Positions 1 through 11,298 are shown, numbered from the stretch's first letter. The stretch: DNA of 64,000 bases from Argyresthia goedartella (GCA_949825045.1 OX463829.1:25824715-25888714), one strand, 5' to 3'. Numbers and translations are program-made. Notes: generated by a model from the letters alone, not told the origin.

Positions 1-1430
1 TATCGGTCGGTTTTATATTTGCTAATATTCGGATAAGCCTTTTTTGTAGGGTAAACACACTTGAGACATTTGTACTATTTCCCCACAATATTATTCCGTT
101 ACTTAGCCACGCATACGCATAGGCGTAATAAGTAACTAGAGCAGTTTTCAGGTCGGTAGACCTCTTTATTTCACGGAAAGCGTAAACAAATTTTGATAAT
201 TTTGAATTTAATTTTTCAATGTGTTTTTTCCAATTTATATTTGTGTCGATATTAAGTCCAAGTAGCGAAAAATTATTTATTGAATCAAGCTTAATGTCAT
301 TAAATTGAAAATTTATATCTATAGGTTTTTTTTTAAAAGGATAAAAAGGTATTAACTTAGTTTTTTTTTAATTTATTTGAAGGTTATGTTCTTCTAGCCA
401 GTTTATGATATTATTTAATATTGTGTGAAGGTTTTCGTTCAGTTCTTGGTTATTTGTGCAAGAAGTAAGTACAGACATATCGTCAGCGAACAGGACACTA
501 GGGTCATCTATGGATTTGGGCAAGTCGTTTATGTAAATTAGAAATAGTAAACAACCAATCACACTTCCTTGTGGAATGGAAGCGTTTATATCCACGGCAT
601 CTGACTGGACTTTTATAATTTCTTTTCTTTCTATGTCATAATATTCTAGTTCTACTAGTTGCTTCCTATTTGTTAGGTATGAAGCAAACCATTTATGCGA
701 GATGTCGCGTATTCCCATATTATATAATTTATCTAATAAAATATTATATTGCACTCTGTCATAGGCTTTTGACAAGTCTATTAAAATCCCTACTGCGTAT
801 TGTTTGTTATTTATAATATTAAGAGCCGTTTGAATATATTTAAATACCGCTAATGACGTGGATCGCTTTTTTCGGAAACCGTTTTGGCTTTCGTCAAAGA
901 GTACATCTCCTATTATCATTGTATTATTGACTAAAGAGACTATACATCTCTGTTATTTATATTTTAATTATTTTATTATGACATGAGACTCTTTACATCT
1001 CTTAGAAACAATAATTAAGTACTTTTTTTTTTTTCTGATAATATGATAATAATACCAAATGTTCTGTAAAAAATGAAATGAAATGACATGTGAAAGTGCC
1101 CTTGTGGCCTATTTACAGAATAAACGTTTTGAGTTTTGAGTTTTGAGTTTTGAGTTTTGAGTTTGAATTTCTCACAGAATGTGTACACACGATTACACAT
1201 CGCTTTTTCAAATATTTTTGACGCTGTTGGAAGTAAAGCAATTGGACGATAGTTGGTTGTTTCTAATTTGGAATCTTTTTTGTGTACAGGTTTTATTAGT
1301 GATATTTTCATAAGGTCTGGGAAAATACCTTCGTTGAACGATTGATTTATCATTATATAGAATGGCAACGTTAACTCCTCTGCGCATTGTATGAATAGGC
1401 TTGGTGGTTAATAGCTTGATTGACTCACAA
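1..1430 (-). pseudogene. Non-LTR retrotransposon reverse transcriptase (Jockey/CR1-like), broken and running off the left edge
   Basis: On the minus strand this is the RT domain of a LINE, which would copy element RNA into DNA at a nicked target. Reading from high to low coordinates I see the fingers motif NYRPIALLPTASKIFEKAM (about 1290-1200), then FRKKRSTS and DLSKAYDRVQYN, then IPQGSVIGCLLFLIYIND, the catalytic box LFADDMSV (near 495) and NLQIN. After a stop at about 368 the frame shifts and continues with LLGLNIDTNINWKKHI and LSNGIILWGNST to the window edge. The coding region is therefore split by at least one frameshift and by an insertion at about 916-1166. The endonuclease and ORF1 are not visible. 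The LWGNST thumb motif matches that of the element at 17821-18650. Inactive remnant; assignment to RT is firm, the clade is tentative. Confidence 0.85.
916..1166 (+). mobile_element. Nested retroelement 3' end with a TTTTGAG tail
   Basis: The RT frame on the other strand runs from CEKF straight to IIGDVLF if about 250 bp are removed, so this stretch is an insertion. It reads on the plus strand as a short 3' UTR ending in an AATAAA-like signal and five copies of TTTTGAG (about 1134-1165), the kind of tail left by target-primed reverse transcription. I could not define a clean target-site duplication. A short T-run near 1022 lies in it. Confidence 0.6.
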
Positions 1431-1683
1431 ATCGCAATAGATTTGGAATGTTTACTATTTTCACTTACCTCAATCAGAAATTGAATTAAAAAACTCCACA
1501 GAACAGGCTGGTTTTCTGAATTTTCTTGAATAAATTATATTGCGCTCACTAAAACGACCATAAAAATTATAAACATTAAACATTCTAAAGCAAGACGAAT
1601 TTTTCGAGATAAAGAATGTAAACAAAATTTCAGGGGTTTAAAACATTTTAATTTAAAGAGGTTATTTTATTAAACTTCGTATT

Positions 1684-1905
1684 CTAATCGACGGCGTCTG
1701 TATTAAGCGAAGATGATTCGACAGAAGAGTCAAAATCTACCGTATTTAAGATAAAAGTTGATTGAATTTTATCAATAATTTTGCCAATTTCGCTATAAAA
1801 ATTGCTCTCTACTTTTATGATGTGATTTACACATTTTCGCTATTTGTCAGCAGATACATTTTGGATTCCTTCTCGTAGCATTTTTATTTTCATTTCATAC
1901 CTATT
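1684..1905 (-). pseudogene. C-terminus of a DDE-type DNA transposase
   Basis: About 74 codons on the minus strand read in one frame with a single internal TAG. Visible are YEMKIKMLREGIQNVSADK, the stop where a Trp is expected, then RKCVNHIIKVESNFYSEIGK and an acidic, Ser-rich tail ending TDAVD before a real stop. From family knowledge, the pattern R-G-I-x-N-V-x-x-x-x-W-x-x-C-V-x-H-I-x-K-V-E plus an acidic tail is what insect DDE-superfamily endonuclease transposases end with. No catalytic residues remain. The acidic tail resembles the peptide at 7015-7110. The open frames at 1912-2242 on the other strand look like chance. Confidence 0.5.
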
Positions 1906-2398
1906 ACCCCGATGCACAGCCGAGAACTCAAAGTTTGCCAGACATTCAAAATAATGATGTCACTCGCTTGGGAAATGAAAGTATGCCATTTAAGCGATAC
2001 TTTATTTGATAAAAAGAATATGCATTCGGCTATGGATAACAAAACACCGAGACAACACTGTGAGGGTACATACAGACAGCAAAGTTGCGAAAGTTGTCAA
2101 CATTTTCCGCAAAATGGCGCATGGCGTTAGTGAGCGGGGAATCTGGAGCAAAGTTTACTATTTTGTCTCTCAGGTAGAAGTTTCTATTCGGTGCACTTTC
2201 AGTTACAATGACTGTAGTTTAGTGACAATGTTTGTTTGTTAGTTTTGTTAGTTTCTGTCTATTAGGGTCTTCTTTTAATTTGGAGTGCTGACCTCTTTTG
2301 AGGTTAATTTTGCCAGTTTCAAGTTTATTTGAAACATCACAATCTTGACAATAATTTGTTGCTCCTAAGCTCTACTCTGGATGACGTGAAGGGCTGTA

Positions 2399-2447
2399 GC
2401 AACCCCCCCCCCCCCCCCCCCCCTCCCCCCTTCCCCCTTCCCTTAAA
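2399..2447. repeat. Poly-C / C-rich tract
   Basis: About 20 uninterrupted C followed by CT-interrupted C blocks, so the complementary strand is G-rich and could form G-quadruplexes. It directly precedes a truncated SINE copy. The exact length may be affected by sequencing or assembly error in a homopolymer. Confidence 0.8.
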
Positions 2448-2463
2448 GGTTTTGATTCATTCA

Positions 2464-2611
2464 TTGGTTGTTTATCTATCTAAGTATAATATTTAACTAT
2501 ATAAGTATGTGTATCGTTGTCTAGTACCCAAGATACAGGGAATCCTAGTTTGGGGCTAGATCAATGTTTGTAAATAGTGTCCAGGGTATTATTATTATTA
2601 TTATTATTATT
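2464..2611 (+). mobile_element. SINE family A, copy 1 (body and tail only)
   Basis: Family A body: GTTGTTTATCTATCTAAGTA, then GTATCGTTGTCTAGTACCC, AAGATACAGGGAATCCTAG, GGGGCTAGATCAATG and an (ATT)n tail. Six copies occur in the window. This one lacks the tRNA-like head and is 5' truncated next to the poly-C tract. Non-coding, LINE-dependent. Confidence 0.85.
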
Positions 2612-4059
2612 CATAGGATTAGCAGTCCCTTTGAAATGTGTGTACAACCAAAATATTCTGTTCAATACTTTGAATGAGAAAATCATGCTTTGAGACACTA
2701 ATATTGTTCAGAACACTGGAACGATTTCGTGAAAGAAATCGTTGGTAGCAATTGGATTTTTCCAAGAGTCTCCACCTTTAAAGGTACAAGGTAGGTACAT
2801 AAACTACTTTATTAAATAAAACCGCTTCTCAGCCTTCATCATCAAATGTGCAAACCTTTTAGAGTTTGAAATGGTTCAAGTACATATCCCGTACAAGTAT
2901 GTATGAGAATTATTCCAATCTGAAACCCTTTCAAAAAGTTTTATTGAATTACTCGTCTGGCCGAAAAGCAAACAGCACATTTCTCCTTTTAAATTGGTCT
3001 CCACTCCAAAATTAAATGGGTAAAATTTTATGAAAACCATTGTAGGTATACCCGTTTTATGATGTGAGCCAAAAAGTGCTTTATATATTTTTTATCACAA
3101 ATTATGTGAAAATATATGAAACGGTTTTTAGAAAAGAGAGAAGTTAGAAAAGCTGGGTATTGTTGAATGCCCTTCTTTGAAGAGGAGAGGTCCTCTTAGA
3201 GGAGACACTTCACGAATCCCGAAAATATATGTTGTGAAGACATTCCTTCAATGATCTTTGAAAACATCCTATGTCAATGGAAAATATACGAAAACAAAAC
3301 TAAATATTTATGTGGTTATGGCGTAAAAATAGGTATTCCAAATATCTTAAAACTGCGTATATAAGAAATACAAAGTGGTTTTTGAAAAATAAATAAAAAC
3401 ACAACGCACTGCTCTGCGGCAGCGACTGATGTAACATCCATGTTGCAGTGGGAGCTGTTATGAACTTTATTTTAATATACATATGTCCGAAATTTCAATC
3501 AACACAAATCGAGGTGCTAATTTTTCCTATATAGATACGGGCATAGCCCACGAATTTGCATAGCACTTAGCTGGAGTCAATTTTGATATTGCATAGATAT
3601 ACATATTCTAGAGAACTTGACGCGTTGACCCGTCTCTATACTTGACTTTCGAATAATTTGACAAGATTGTAATTGTACTAAATATTACAGTAGCCAAACT
3701 GTAACCTAACGAATCAGCCTCAAGTGGCCACATATACCACAATAAGCTTAACAAAAAGTGCACCAGAACCGCTTTAAACTGGTCCAGTGAGATTATGGGT
3801 TTAAAATTAGACTTGTCCATCAACTTGGACGGACTACAAGGACTTCTGCAAATAGAATTAGTTCTGTATTAGCGGCTGCATCATCTTGATTCTGTTCAAG
3901 TCTTATTGCCGAATGTAGAAGTAGCCGATAAAATGCAATATTAATAGAATTGGATGACTCTTCACAATGGCTGGTATTATAGTTAAGAATTTGGCTAAAT
4001 ATACATATGACTGCATATGAATATTTTGCAAGATGCTACACAAAATCAATCAAAATCTA
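2612..4059. other. AT-rich stretch, no gene recognised
   Basis: I see only short open frames without recognisable motifs and a 9-bp-arm hairpin near 2720. Nothing else can be supported. Confidence 0.6.
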
Positions 4060-5720
4060 CATTTCCTTTTTACTAGAGATATTTACATATACTTAGTAAA
4101 CGTCATGTTTTTTCCCTTTTCTCTACATATGACTACTGTGGGCAAAGCAGGGCGAAGAAATAGGCACAGATTGATTTCAAGATCTCTTTTAAAAATTGCT
4201 TGTATTCAACTAACACAAATATTCAAAAATGTGAATGATTATAAATAGTATGCAGGAATTAATCACTACAAAAATATAAACAGCAAGTTCTCTGCTAAGT
4301 AAGTGTAACCATGCAGTCTTATCAATTTTGTTATCTTGAACATTGTAAGAAATATCCCTTTTTAGACAAACTCGTTTTTATATGGTTTTAAATTGCTCAA
4401 ATAGCAATTTCAAAATCTCCAGAGTTTTCTTGTTGTAGTAGAGAATGCACTAGCCCTTGAAAGAATTGTTAACTTTCGCAAGTCAAACCCGGGGGTCTTT
4501 ATATCTTAGGTTAACATTACATACAGCTATCGCTGATTTTGGAAATTGTTGTAAGGTTTTCATTTTCGAAAATAAATTGATTAGCTATTGTTAGTATGCC
4601 AATTTCTTTAGAAAGTTTTCGTTAGGAATTTTAAATTATAAATTGCTCGAATACCTCTTTTCTGAAATATAAAGATAAATTTGATTATCCGCTGCTTTCA
4701 TATTCATATTCATATTTATTTATTGATAACGTCAGTTACAAGTCATTTTGTAAATATAGTTAGTTCATGAATGTCAAATAAAATTACATTAAAATTAAAT
4801 TGTGTCAAATTAAATTAAAATAATAATAATAAATTATATTGAATTATGTAAAAATATAAAAATAGAATAATTTACTTAATTAACACAAATGTTGTCTACC
4901 TAGTTGGGTAGGTCTAGGAATTCCGAAAAAGAATAGAAGGTTTGCTCGACAAGCCAGCGCCTCAGGCGCAGTTTGAAAATGCTTGGATTGGGAGCATCGG
5001 TTACGTTGGCGGGAAGACGATTATATACTGCCGGACCCATGACGTGAGTCATCTTCGATGACTTCCCCAATGTGTGGGGGACCGTCGCGAGTTTGTGACC
5101 GTGGCGGTGTGTTTTGCGGAGCGTGCGGAATGAGGTTAGGTTAGGCTTTCCCCCACAACAAGATACCATAGGACGTGACACTATGAAAATATATAAAATA
5201 GACTAGCATAGCTTTAGCCACATCCGTGTTTTGTCTGATGTTTCTAACACCGCAATCCTCAGAACTTAATCTACCAACTAATTTATCTATGTGGGGTCCC
5301 CACTGCAATTTACTAACAATGGTTGTTCCAAGAAACTTCGTATCATTTACTAAATCTAACATGTTGCACTAACACTAAACTGGTCTCAACTTGCCTGACG
5401 TTTGGAAGTGAGAATTTGATACACTTGGTTTTACCAGCGTTTACATATTAACTGTGAACCAATTTAATAAAGACAATAGGTACATCATTACCATCATCAA
5501 AATATTCCTTCTTTCAACTTTGAGGACCAGTGAAGTATCATCAGCAAATAACTCTATGTCAGTAAATTTCCTTAAAATGCTCATTAATATATACTAGGAA
5601 TATGAAAGGGCCTGATGTGGAACGTTGTGGAGCGCCAATTTAGACACACAATCCCTTAGATTTAACGCCGTTGACTTCTGCCTTTTGAATTATATTGCTT
5701 AAGTATTATCTTAGAAGATC
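4060..5720 (-). mobile_element. Non-LTR retrotransposon family C, copy 1, with nested insertion
   Basis: Minus-strand, 5'-truncated LINE. Its 3' UTR (4060-4300) carries the family C signature seen at 17821, 37026 and 57764 (near GGACCACTGTGGGAGAAG, here diverged). Coding remnants run upstream: a KGYY-type C-terminus, a thumb segment, the catalytic box LFADDTSLVL (about 5525-5555), and a degraded G-x-P-Q-x-S-T-x-G-P-F stretch near 5600-5640, with several frameshifts. The reading is interrupted at 4700-5150 by another element. Where the 5' end lies beyond about 5720 is unclear. Not functional. Confidence 0.8.
4700..5150 (-). mobile_element. Nested 5'-truncated non-LTR element with 6-bp target-site duplication
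   Basis: Inserted into family C copy 1. The host reads CTGCTTTC then CCCCACAAC across this point in the undisrupted copy at 18490, so the empty site is known; here GCTTTC is present at both 4694-4699 and 5145-5150, a clear target-site duplication. The insert encodes on the minus strand the end of an RT ORF (4900 to about 5140: KTHRHGHKLATVP, HVMGPAVYNRLPANV, EFLDLPN then stop). A 3' UTR follows, ending in ATGAAT repeats at 4700-4715. It lacks all catalytic motifs. Confidence 0.85.
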
Positions 5721-5879
5721 CAATGCTTTATTACTAACTCCGTAATGATTTTATGGTTTAATATAGTAAAGGTATGCCTTATTTTCCTACGATATTGTGT
5801 CGTAGAAATGCTACTGTAAAACCAGCCTATGATCATGGGTGATATCGCCCTATTATTGGGTGCGTTTAACATTCTGCAC

Positions 5880-5960
5880 GTTCTAACGGTGACGGAAAAC
5901 ATCTCGAGGAAACCATCATGTCGCCATCAGCGGCGATGGGCTAGCCCCTTGAAATGCAAA
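5880..5960 (-). repeat. Degenerate interspersed repeat fragment
   Basis: The stretch GGCGATGGGCTAGCCCC is the inverse of GGGGACTAGCCCATCGCCG at about 9603-9622, with further similarity around the AAAACATC edge. It belongs to a decayed repeat also glimpsed at 9557-9670 and 41745-41850. The stretch 5720-6070 otherwise shows nothing. Confidence 0.45.
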
Positions 5961-6071
5961 AGACATTATTATACTCGTATTAAATTATAAACACGAGCGC
6001 AACTATGCCTCTTCCACACTGTATGGGGAAAAGGCTTAAATGTTTCTTGGTTGTAGTTGATTTTGAGGATC

Positions 6072-6290
6072 TGAGTTGAGTTGAGTTTTGTTTATTTAGA
6101 GTTGAGTGTTGTTTATTTACATAGTATTAACAAATGTACCTAGAACTTAGTTGCTGCCTCTTTTCTACATTGGACTACTATGGGAGAAGGAGGGCGATGT
6201 GACTCACACAGATTGATTTTTAGATCTCTCTTAAAAAGTTGTTGTTCTTAAATAGTACACAATTTACGTATAATTAGTACACAATTTAAG
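6072..6290 (-). mobile_element. Family C non-LTR 3' end, copy 2
   Basis: 3' UTR only: ACATTGGACTACTATGGGAG, then the AGATCTCTCTTAAAAAG segment. The tail on the minus strand is AACTC repeated (6072-6090), unlike the TTTGAC tail of the copy at 17821. Extremely 5' truncated, no coding sequence. Confidence 0.75.
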
Positions 6291-6370
6291 AATCCCTTTT
6301 GCATAAGGTAATGTTGACATGGTTTTAAAATGAGGTATATAGTAGAGGTATCGACTACTCTGTGATTAAT

Positions 6371-6620
6371 CTGTGACGAGGCCGAGTCGGCAGTGACCCT
6401 GCCTACGAAGCAAAGGGTCCCGGGTTCGAGTCCCGGTTGGTGCCAGTATTTGTTTGATGAGAGTACCCTAGTCATGGTTGTTTATCTATCTAAATATAAT
6501 ATTTACCTATATTATTATATGTATCGTTGTCTAGTACCCAAGATACAGGGAATCCTAGCATGGGGCTAGATCAATGTGTCAATAGTGTCCAAGGTATTAT
6601 TATTATTATTATTAATATTA
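6371..6620 (+). mobile_element. SINE family A, copy 2 (with tRNA-like head)
   Basis: Has the tRNA-related head, including the pol III box B match GGTTCGAGTCC at about 6423-6433 and a box A-like GGCCGAGTCGG upstream. The conserved family A body and an (ATT)n tail follow. Near full length. It is not a tRNA gene: no acceptor stem closes around the head. Confidence 0.88.
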
Positions 6621-6710
6621 GTTTTTAACTTAACCTTACAGCTACTACTAGTTTTGGTAAACGTTGAAAGATTCTTTCGAACATTCACGAAAAAGAATTG
6701 ACTGCCTAAA

Positions 6711-7441
6711 GTCGATTTCGATAGCATTTCACAATAATGTAAACAAAAATGTCAGTTGACAGTTGTCTATGATTGAGTGAGATTTGAGTGTTGTATCTAC
6801 ACTGATGTCAAAGGCATTGATCAAAGAGATATAGTTCGCTGTCGATTTTCGATCGTTTTATTTTCATAAGTAGTACAAAACCAAGGAGTGTGGCGCGTAA
6901 TTTCAGCTTAGACGAGCGCTAGCATCATACTAAAAAACTTAATTAAATTGTTTTACAAAATTTAGTAGAATAGAAAATAACCGTAGACAGATAAATATCC
7001 CAACCTGCCGCGCGTCATTCACTTGTGACAGATTCATCATCACTTGATGTGTCATCATCGGTCACATTTATAATAAAAGGCTGAGTTACAGCGTCGCTAG
7101 CCATATCCATTTATCAATCAAACCGATTGATCGATCAAATCGGATCGATTCAAAAGAATGAACCACACTAGCTTTCCAAAGACAATAAGACTTTGATGCG
7201 CTTTGATGAGTAAAAAAATAATATGACTTTTTACAAACTATTGAAATATTCGTCGTCCGATAATTTTACAATAAAATAACTATCTTAGCGGTGTTACTTG
7301 GTGTCGAAATTATGCAAGAACAATAAATGATTCCTTGGTATGTGAATGTGTTCAGGATTGATATTCAAATGTAAGTAGTTACGGCGTAATCCTGTGTAAA
7401 TTGGCTTGTTTACATTATTGTGAAATGCTATCGAAATCGAC
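6711..7441 (-). mobile_element. DNA transposon remnant with 36-bp perfect terminal inverted repeats
   Basis: The arms 6711-6746 and 7406-7441 are perfect 36-bp inverted repeats (GTCGATTTCGATAGC at the outer edge, GTAAACAA at the inner). The 731-bp unit has no complete transposase but keeps a small acidic frame (7015-7110) that looks like a transposase C-terminus, so it is best read as an internal-deletion derivative of an autonomous element. Outer boundaries and target duplication are not resolved. Confidence 0.75.
7015..7110 (-). pseudogene. Acidic transposase C-terminal tail (31 codons)
   Basis: Minus-strand frame MDMASDAVTQPFIINV followed by TDDDTSSDDESVTSE and a stop. Hydrophobic F-I-I-N-V then a D/S-rich tail is the end structure of DDE-superfamily transposases, as in the remnant at 1684-1905. 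A stop lies directly upstream of the Met, so this is a scrap, not a gene. Confidence 0.4.
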
Positions 7442-7732
7442 TGTACAGCTACAGTATCTCAATTTCAACAAAGAGTTATCTTAGGGAGGCACTCAAACTC
7501 AGTTGGAGCATTCGGCTGTGAACAAACTGCATCACACGACACACGGGCCATGTGGCGGGCAGAGCCCATGTAGGGAAGGGCCCAATGGAGCGGCAAACTG
7601 CCCTTCCGCTCCACTTGCCTTGGAGACGAGGCCAAACAATGGTTTTAATGGGATGCTGGTGGATATTATTTAAACTGGCGATATTGATAACTTTGTGTTT
7701 AACACCGAATACGGTATTTGACAAAGTGTCCA
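7442..7732. other. Moderately GC-rich stretch, function unknown
   Basis: Around 7545-7640 the sequence is GC-richer than its surroundings and open on both strands (61 codons plus, 113 codons minus across 7476-7817). I recognise no domain. A GGAGCGG / CCGCTCC hairpin sits inside. Probably a repeat fragment. Confidence 0.4.
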
Positions 7733-8303
7733 GCTGAATTGTATATTTCCAGCAGTTGTATTTTATAAACTGAATTTTGTGCCAAAAAGACAGGATTTGA
7801 CTATGGCGTCCCGTCACTTGCTAGAACTCGTGAACAAAATTACCGTTTTGACAGTTCCTAAAAAGAATCTATTTTGACTAGCACTCTAATACCGTATTCA
7901 CAAAAGGAGGTTTGCAGTTCGTCGGCATCTATGTTTCTTTTTATGTTTGCTAATGGATTTCTCCAAGACGGAAGGACTGATTTGTTTTTTTTTTGTTTGG
8001 TGCAATTAATCGATTAATAAAAGATAAATGAATACAAGCAAACATTGGGGTTCGGATCACTATGGGGTATTGCGACTTCACCGCGGCAATGAAATGGCCC
8101 TGACTCAACAATGTCACATATATGATATTGACAATGTAGATTTGGCTGCTAGTCAAAATAGATACCTTTTAGGAACTGTCATATCGGTAATTTTGTTCAC
8201 GAGTTCCATGAACTACTAGCATGTGACGTCATAGTAAAAAGCTGTCTTTTTAAGACAAAATTCAGTTTATAAAATACAACTGCTGGAAATATACAATTCT
8301 GAT
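7733..8303. mobile_element. Foldback element with about 145-bp imperfect inverted repeats
   Basis: The left arm (about 7733-7880) and right arm (about 8145-8303) are inverted copies: both carry GTATATTTCCAGCAGTTG, then TTATAAACTGAATTTTGT, ACTCGTGAACAAAATTACC, TGACAGTTCCTAAAA and TATTTTGACTAGCA in the same order. The 265-bp centre has no recognisable gene. MITE or foldback element of unknown superfamily. Confidence 0.8.
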
Positions 8304-8469
8304 ATTGCCAAACGTTTTAGTTGAAATAGGTTCAGATTGAGACACGTTTCTAGATTTATTGGACTACCTTGTCAACTACCGCATTGAAGTCGGTTTTTTC
8401 TATAGTTTACTTTTTGGTTTTACTTCACACCGACCCATTTCTTGCCGGCAAGACATTTTCGCGTTATAG

Positions 8470-8795
8470 GTTTTGAATTTTAAAAGTCGTTTGAAAGAAC
8501 ACTATCTGTCTCTTCTATGATAAGTATTAGTATTTATTTGTAGCTACTATTTATGTATATATATCATATTTATATATAGCATTATTTTTTGTATTATGTA
8601 GATATTGGTAAGTAGTTTATTACTTTTATTAACTTTTTACTGTTGTGCACATAGTTCTACCTTTAGTTCTTTTTTTCCTCTCCATTCTGGATTTGCTGGA
8701 AGAAATCTCTTGTTAGAGATAAGCTCGCCTTTGTACATGTTATTTCCTTTATATTTGTTTCACTGTTTTGTACAATAATATATAACCATGCCATG
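8470..8795 (+). mobile_element. Non-LTR family R 3' end, copy 1
   Basis: Starts with the last 15 codons of an RT ORF (LNFKSRLKEHYLSLL, stop at 8518-8520). A 3' UTR follows, containing the conserved TTTGCTGGAAGAAATCTCT stem-loop with AGAGATAAGCTCGCC (8690-8735) and a run ending ACAATAATATATAA. It matches the longer copy at 29124-29775. Confidence 0.8.
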
Positions 8796-9071
8796 AGGTC
8801 CGAAATTGCGATGCCTCAAAAAGGCTTGGGTCGTTGAGAGGTTAAATTACATACTTAAAGCCCGAGTCCAGTAGCTCGAGTTTGTGTCCCTTGACAGATC
8901 TCGCTTCCTTTCAGATTCAATTTGCAATCGCTTTAAATGACAGCTCTTGAGAAATAATCGCCTTCTGATTGGTCAACACTAATTTGAAGTTAGCGAATGT
9001 CTTTCAAAAGGATAAATTGAAAGCTATCGGTTGATTGATACATTGTGTAGAAATATATAAGGGATAGTCGC

Positions 9072-9350
9072 TCAATTTTCACTTTCGAGAAAATATTAAG
9101 AGTGCATCTTCTTTCTCTTCCGTAAAAATCTCTTACATATCTCCATGCTATAATTATATTTTATATAGTTAAGGAATATATATTTTATTTATGTTTCGAA
9201 AGTGATCTTCGTAAACGTATGTAGAAAGTTTTATTGCGCACTAGGACTGTCCTGTTTCATAAACTCTCCTTTCTTGCCTAGGTTTGCTGGAAGAAATCTC
9301 TATTTAGAGATAAGCTAGCTCTGTACCTTTATATTATCTGTACAATAAAG
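9072..9350 (+). mobile_element. Non-LTR family R 3' end, copy 2
   Basis: Begins with 17 codons of an RT C-terminus (SIFTFEKILRVHLLSLP, stop at about 9121). It is closest to the minus-strand copy at 35085-36030. The 3' UTR holds GGTTTGCTGGAAGAAATC and the CTCTATTTAGAG hairpin (9280-9320), then an AATAAAG end near 9345. Confidence 0.8.
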
Positions 9351-9556
9351 AATATGAATAAAGTATCTACGGAATATCAAAGTTGACCCAAGATGAGTAT
9401 ACTAATGAGTACTAACGATGGTAACTCACTTAATGTCTCTCAGCCCTAAATTGACGGTGTATTAGAATCGTGAAACCGACCCTCTCGTAATGAACCCACT
9501 TTTAAAATCATCCGGCAAACTTTTAGGGAATCTTCAGAGACATAAAAAACAAACAC

Positions 9557-9670
9557 AGCGTCACGCCTTTTCCCATTCTGGGTGGCAATGCACAGTTGAG
9601 ACAGGGGACTAGCCCATCGCCGCAGCTATGGAGATTGAAGATTTCCTCACGATGTTTTCCATCATAGTTA
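9557..9670 (+). repeat. Interspersed repeat with CCTTTTCCCATTCTGGGT motif
   Basis: GCGTCACGCCTTTTCCCAT plus GACTAGCCCATCGCCGC. Related scraps occur at 5880-5960 (inverted), 41745-41850 and 47628-47650. Family unknown to me. Confidence 0.45.
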
Positions 9671-9800
9671 AAAAGTCCGTAAATTATACGTAGGTATTTA
9701 ATTGGTACATTATCAGCACCAGATTCGAAGTGAGAGTAAGCTGGAACTACTTAGAGGGAGCCTCCTTACATAGAAAAAAAAAGTATATTCAAAAACTAAT

Positions 9801-9949
9801 CTAGGATTTTTTATTTAAGGCCAGAAATGTAAACAAAGAACTCATTTTTCAGTACAAAAAGTGCATTATGAATGTCAAAGTCAACGGTTTTGTTCTAGAA
9901 AATGACGCAGTTGTTTGTTTAAATTTTGGTCTCAAATTAAAAATCCTAG
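9801..9949. mobile_element. Short MITE (149 bp) with about 50-bp imperfect inverted repeats
   Basis: The ends CTAGGATTTTTTATTT and the inverse of AATTAAAAATCCTAG mirror each other for about 50 bp, including AAACAAAGAACT versus the inverse of TTGTTTGTTT. No coding capacity. Confidence 0.65.
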
Positions 9950-11298
9950 TATATGTAAAAAAACAACGTGTTCTATTGATGAGCCCGATGAAGAACATCC
10001 TGTAGTCGTGAATCGTGATCTATAGTCCATGTCACGTAGGTACTAATAACAATAGTCCATTCTTCCTGTCTCTCTTTATTGAAGTTATTTTTAACTTGTC
10101 CTAGTACGGCTAGTTTATGCAGCCTCGTTATTAACTTGAAAAAATCTACATAGGTATATCAAAAGCTGGTGACAAGAGACTAATTAATTTGCCTACGAAA
10201 CAGTAATACAGTTTTCACTTGTATAAATGCCGCTCGAAATTTTGTAACACGTTTCTGTAATAATAATAATAAATTGTTCATTTCCGTCCACAAAAGGTCC
10301 ATAGTTCATTGCGTGTGAAAGAAAAACCATACAATTATTTGACCCACACTCACTTTTGCGTTTATTATTTATGGAAAAAATAGAATAGAAACTTACAAAT
10401 CCATATTGATTCACCTGTTCATTAATCGCCAAAGCACTCAGTATTTTAATTAAACCTTGTTTTCCCTTACAAATGGATCCTGAAATGCAATGTCCGTCTC
10501 CCGGGCTGGACTACAACTCCCTTCCGTTTCCGTCTATCAATTGAATAAATCTTGCAGCCTATTTCTTTCGTTTGTCCCAGATATTAGTATATTGTTGTAG
10601 AGACTGGAAAGTGACCAATACATGGACGAGTGAGTTAGACGATCGAGCCTCAGGCAAGGCCTTTTGAGAGACGACGAGTCCATATATTGCACTTTTGGCC
10701 GAGACTTTACACAGTGCTTTTCACGGCTACTGCCAGGAAATAAAAATAATTATTCAAAAAATATTTTTATAAATAAATTAGGCTTTGAATTCCTGGCGGA
10801 GGCCGCCATCTTCCGCAATTGACAGCACTAGCCATGCACGCTTTTGCCGACGCGACGGCATGACACACGCTTTTACCGACATGGCATGAAGTGCCATCTG
10901 TTGACATATGACAGAACCATTACAAACAAGCCAACAATATTTTTTCTGGCCTGTTGAAACAATTAACTATTAATTGTTTTCGGGCCCTATCACAGACCAT
11001 CCTATTTCCGACACATTCTGCCGCATTTCTAAGAAAAGTGAAGCTGGAAATTGAGCACTTTTGGCCGAGACATATTACAAGTGACATTACATAGTGTCTT
11101 TCAGGACTACTGCGAGGAATTAAAAATCAATTCTCATGATACATTTTCTTACGACCAACTTTGCAGCCTCTTGTAAATTCACTGTCACTAAAAACATGAA
11201 ATCACCAAATCTATTATTGAACAAACTTCATATCATCAAAAAATAGCGCATCGAAAATTCCATACCATTTGCACTTTTTAACTTTTTTTAAATACTGT
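9950..11298. other. No gene; one imperfect direct repeat
   Basis: A direct repeat of about 60 bp, beginning GCACTTTTGGCCGAGAC and ending near AAATAAAAAT or AATTAAAAAT, is present at about 10689-10748 and 11056-11127. A short tandem repeat (ACACGCTTTTGCCGAC / ACACGCTTTTACCGAC) lies at about 10838-10890. I see no coding sequence. Confidence 0.6.

Noticed and set aside
5132..5145. GGTTAGGTTAGG resembling the insect telomere repeat TTAGG
   Set aside because: Barely two units, at the 5' junction of a truncated LINE. No longer array or telomere-specific element context, so chance or a common simple motif.
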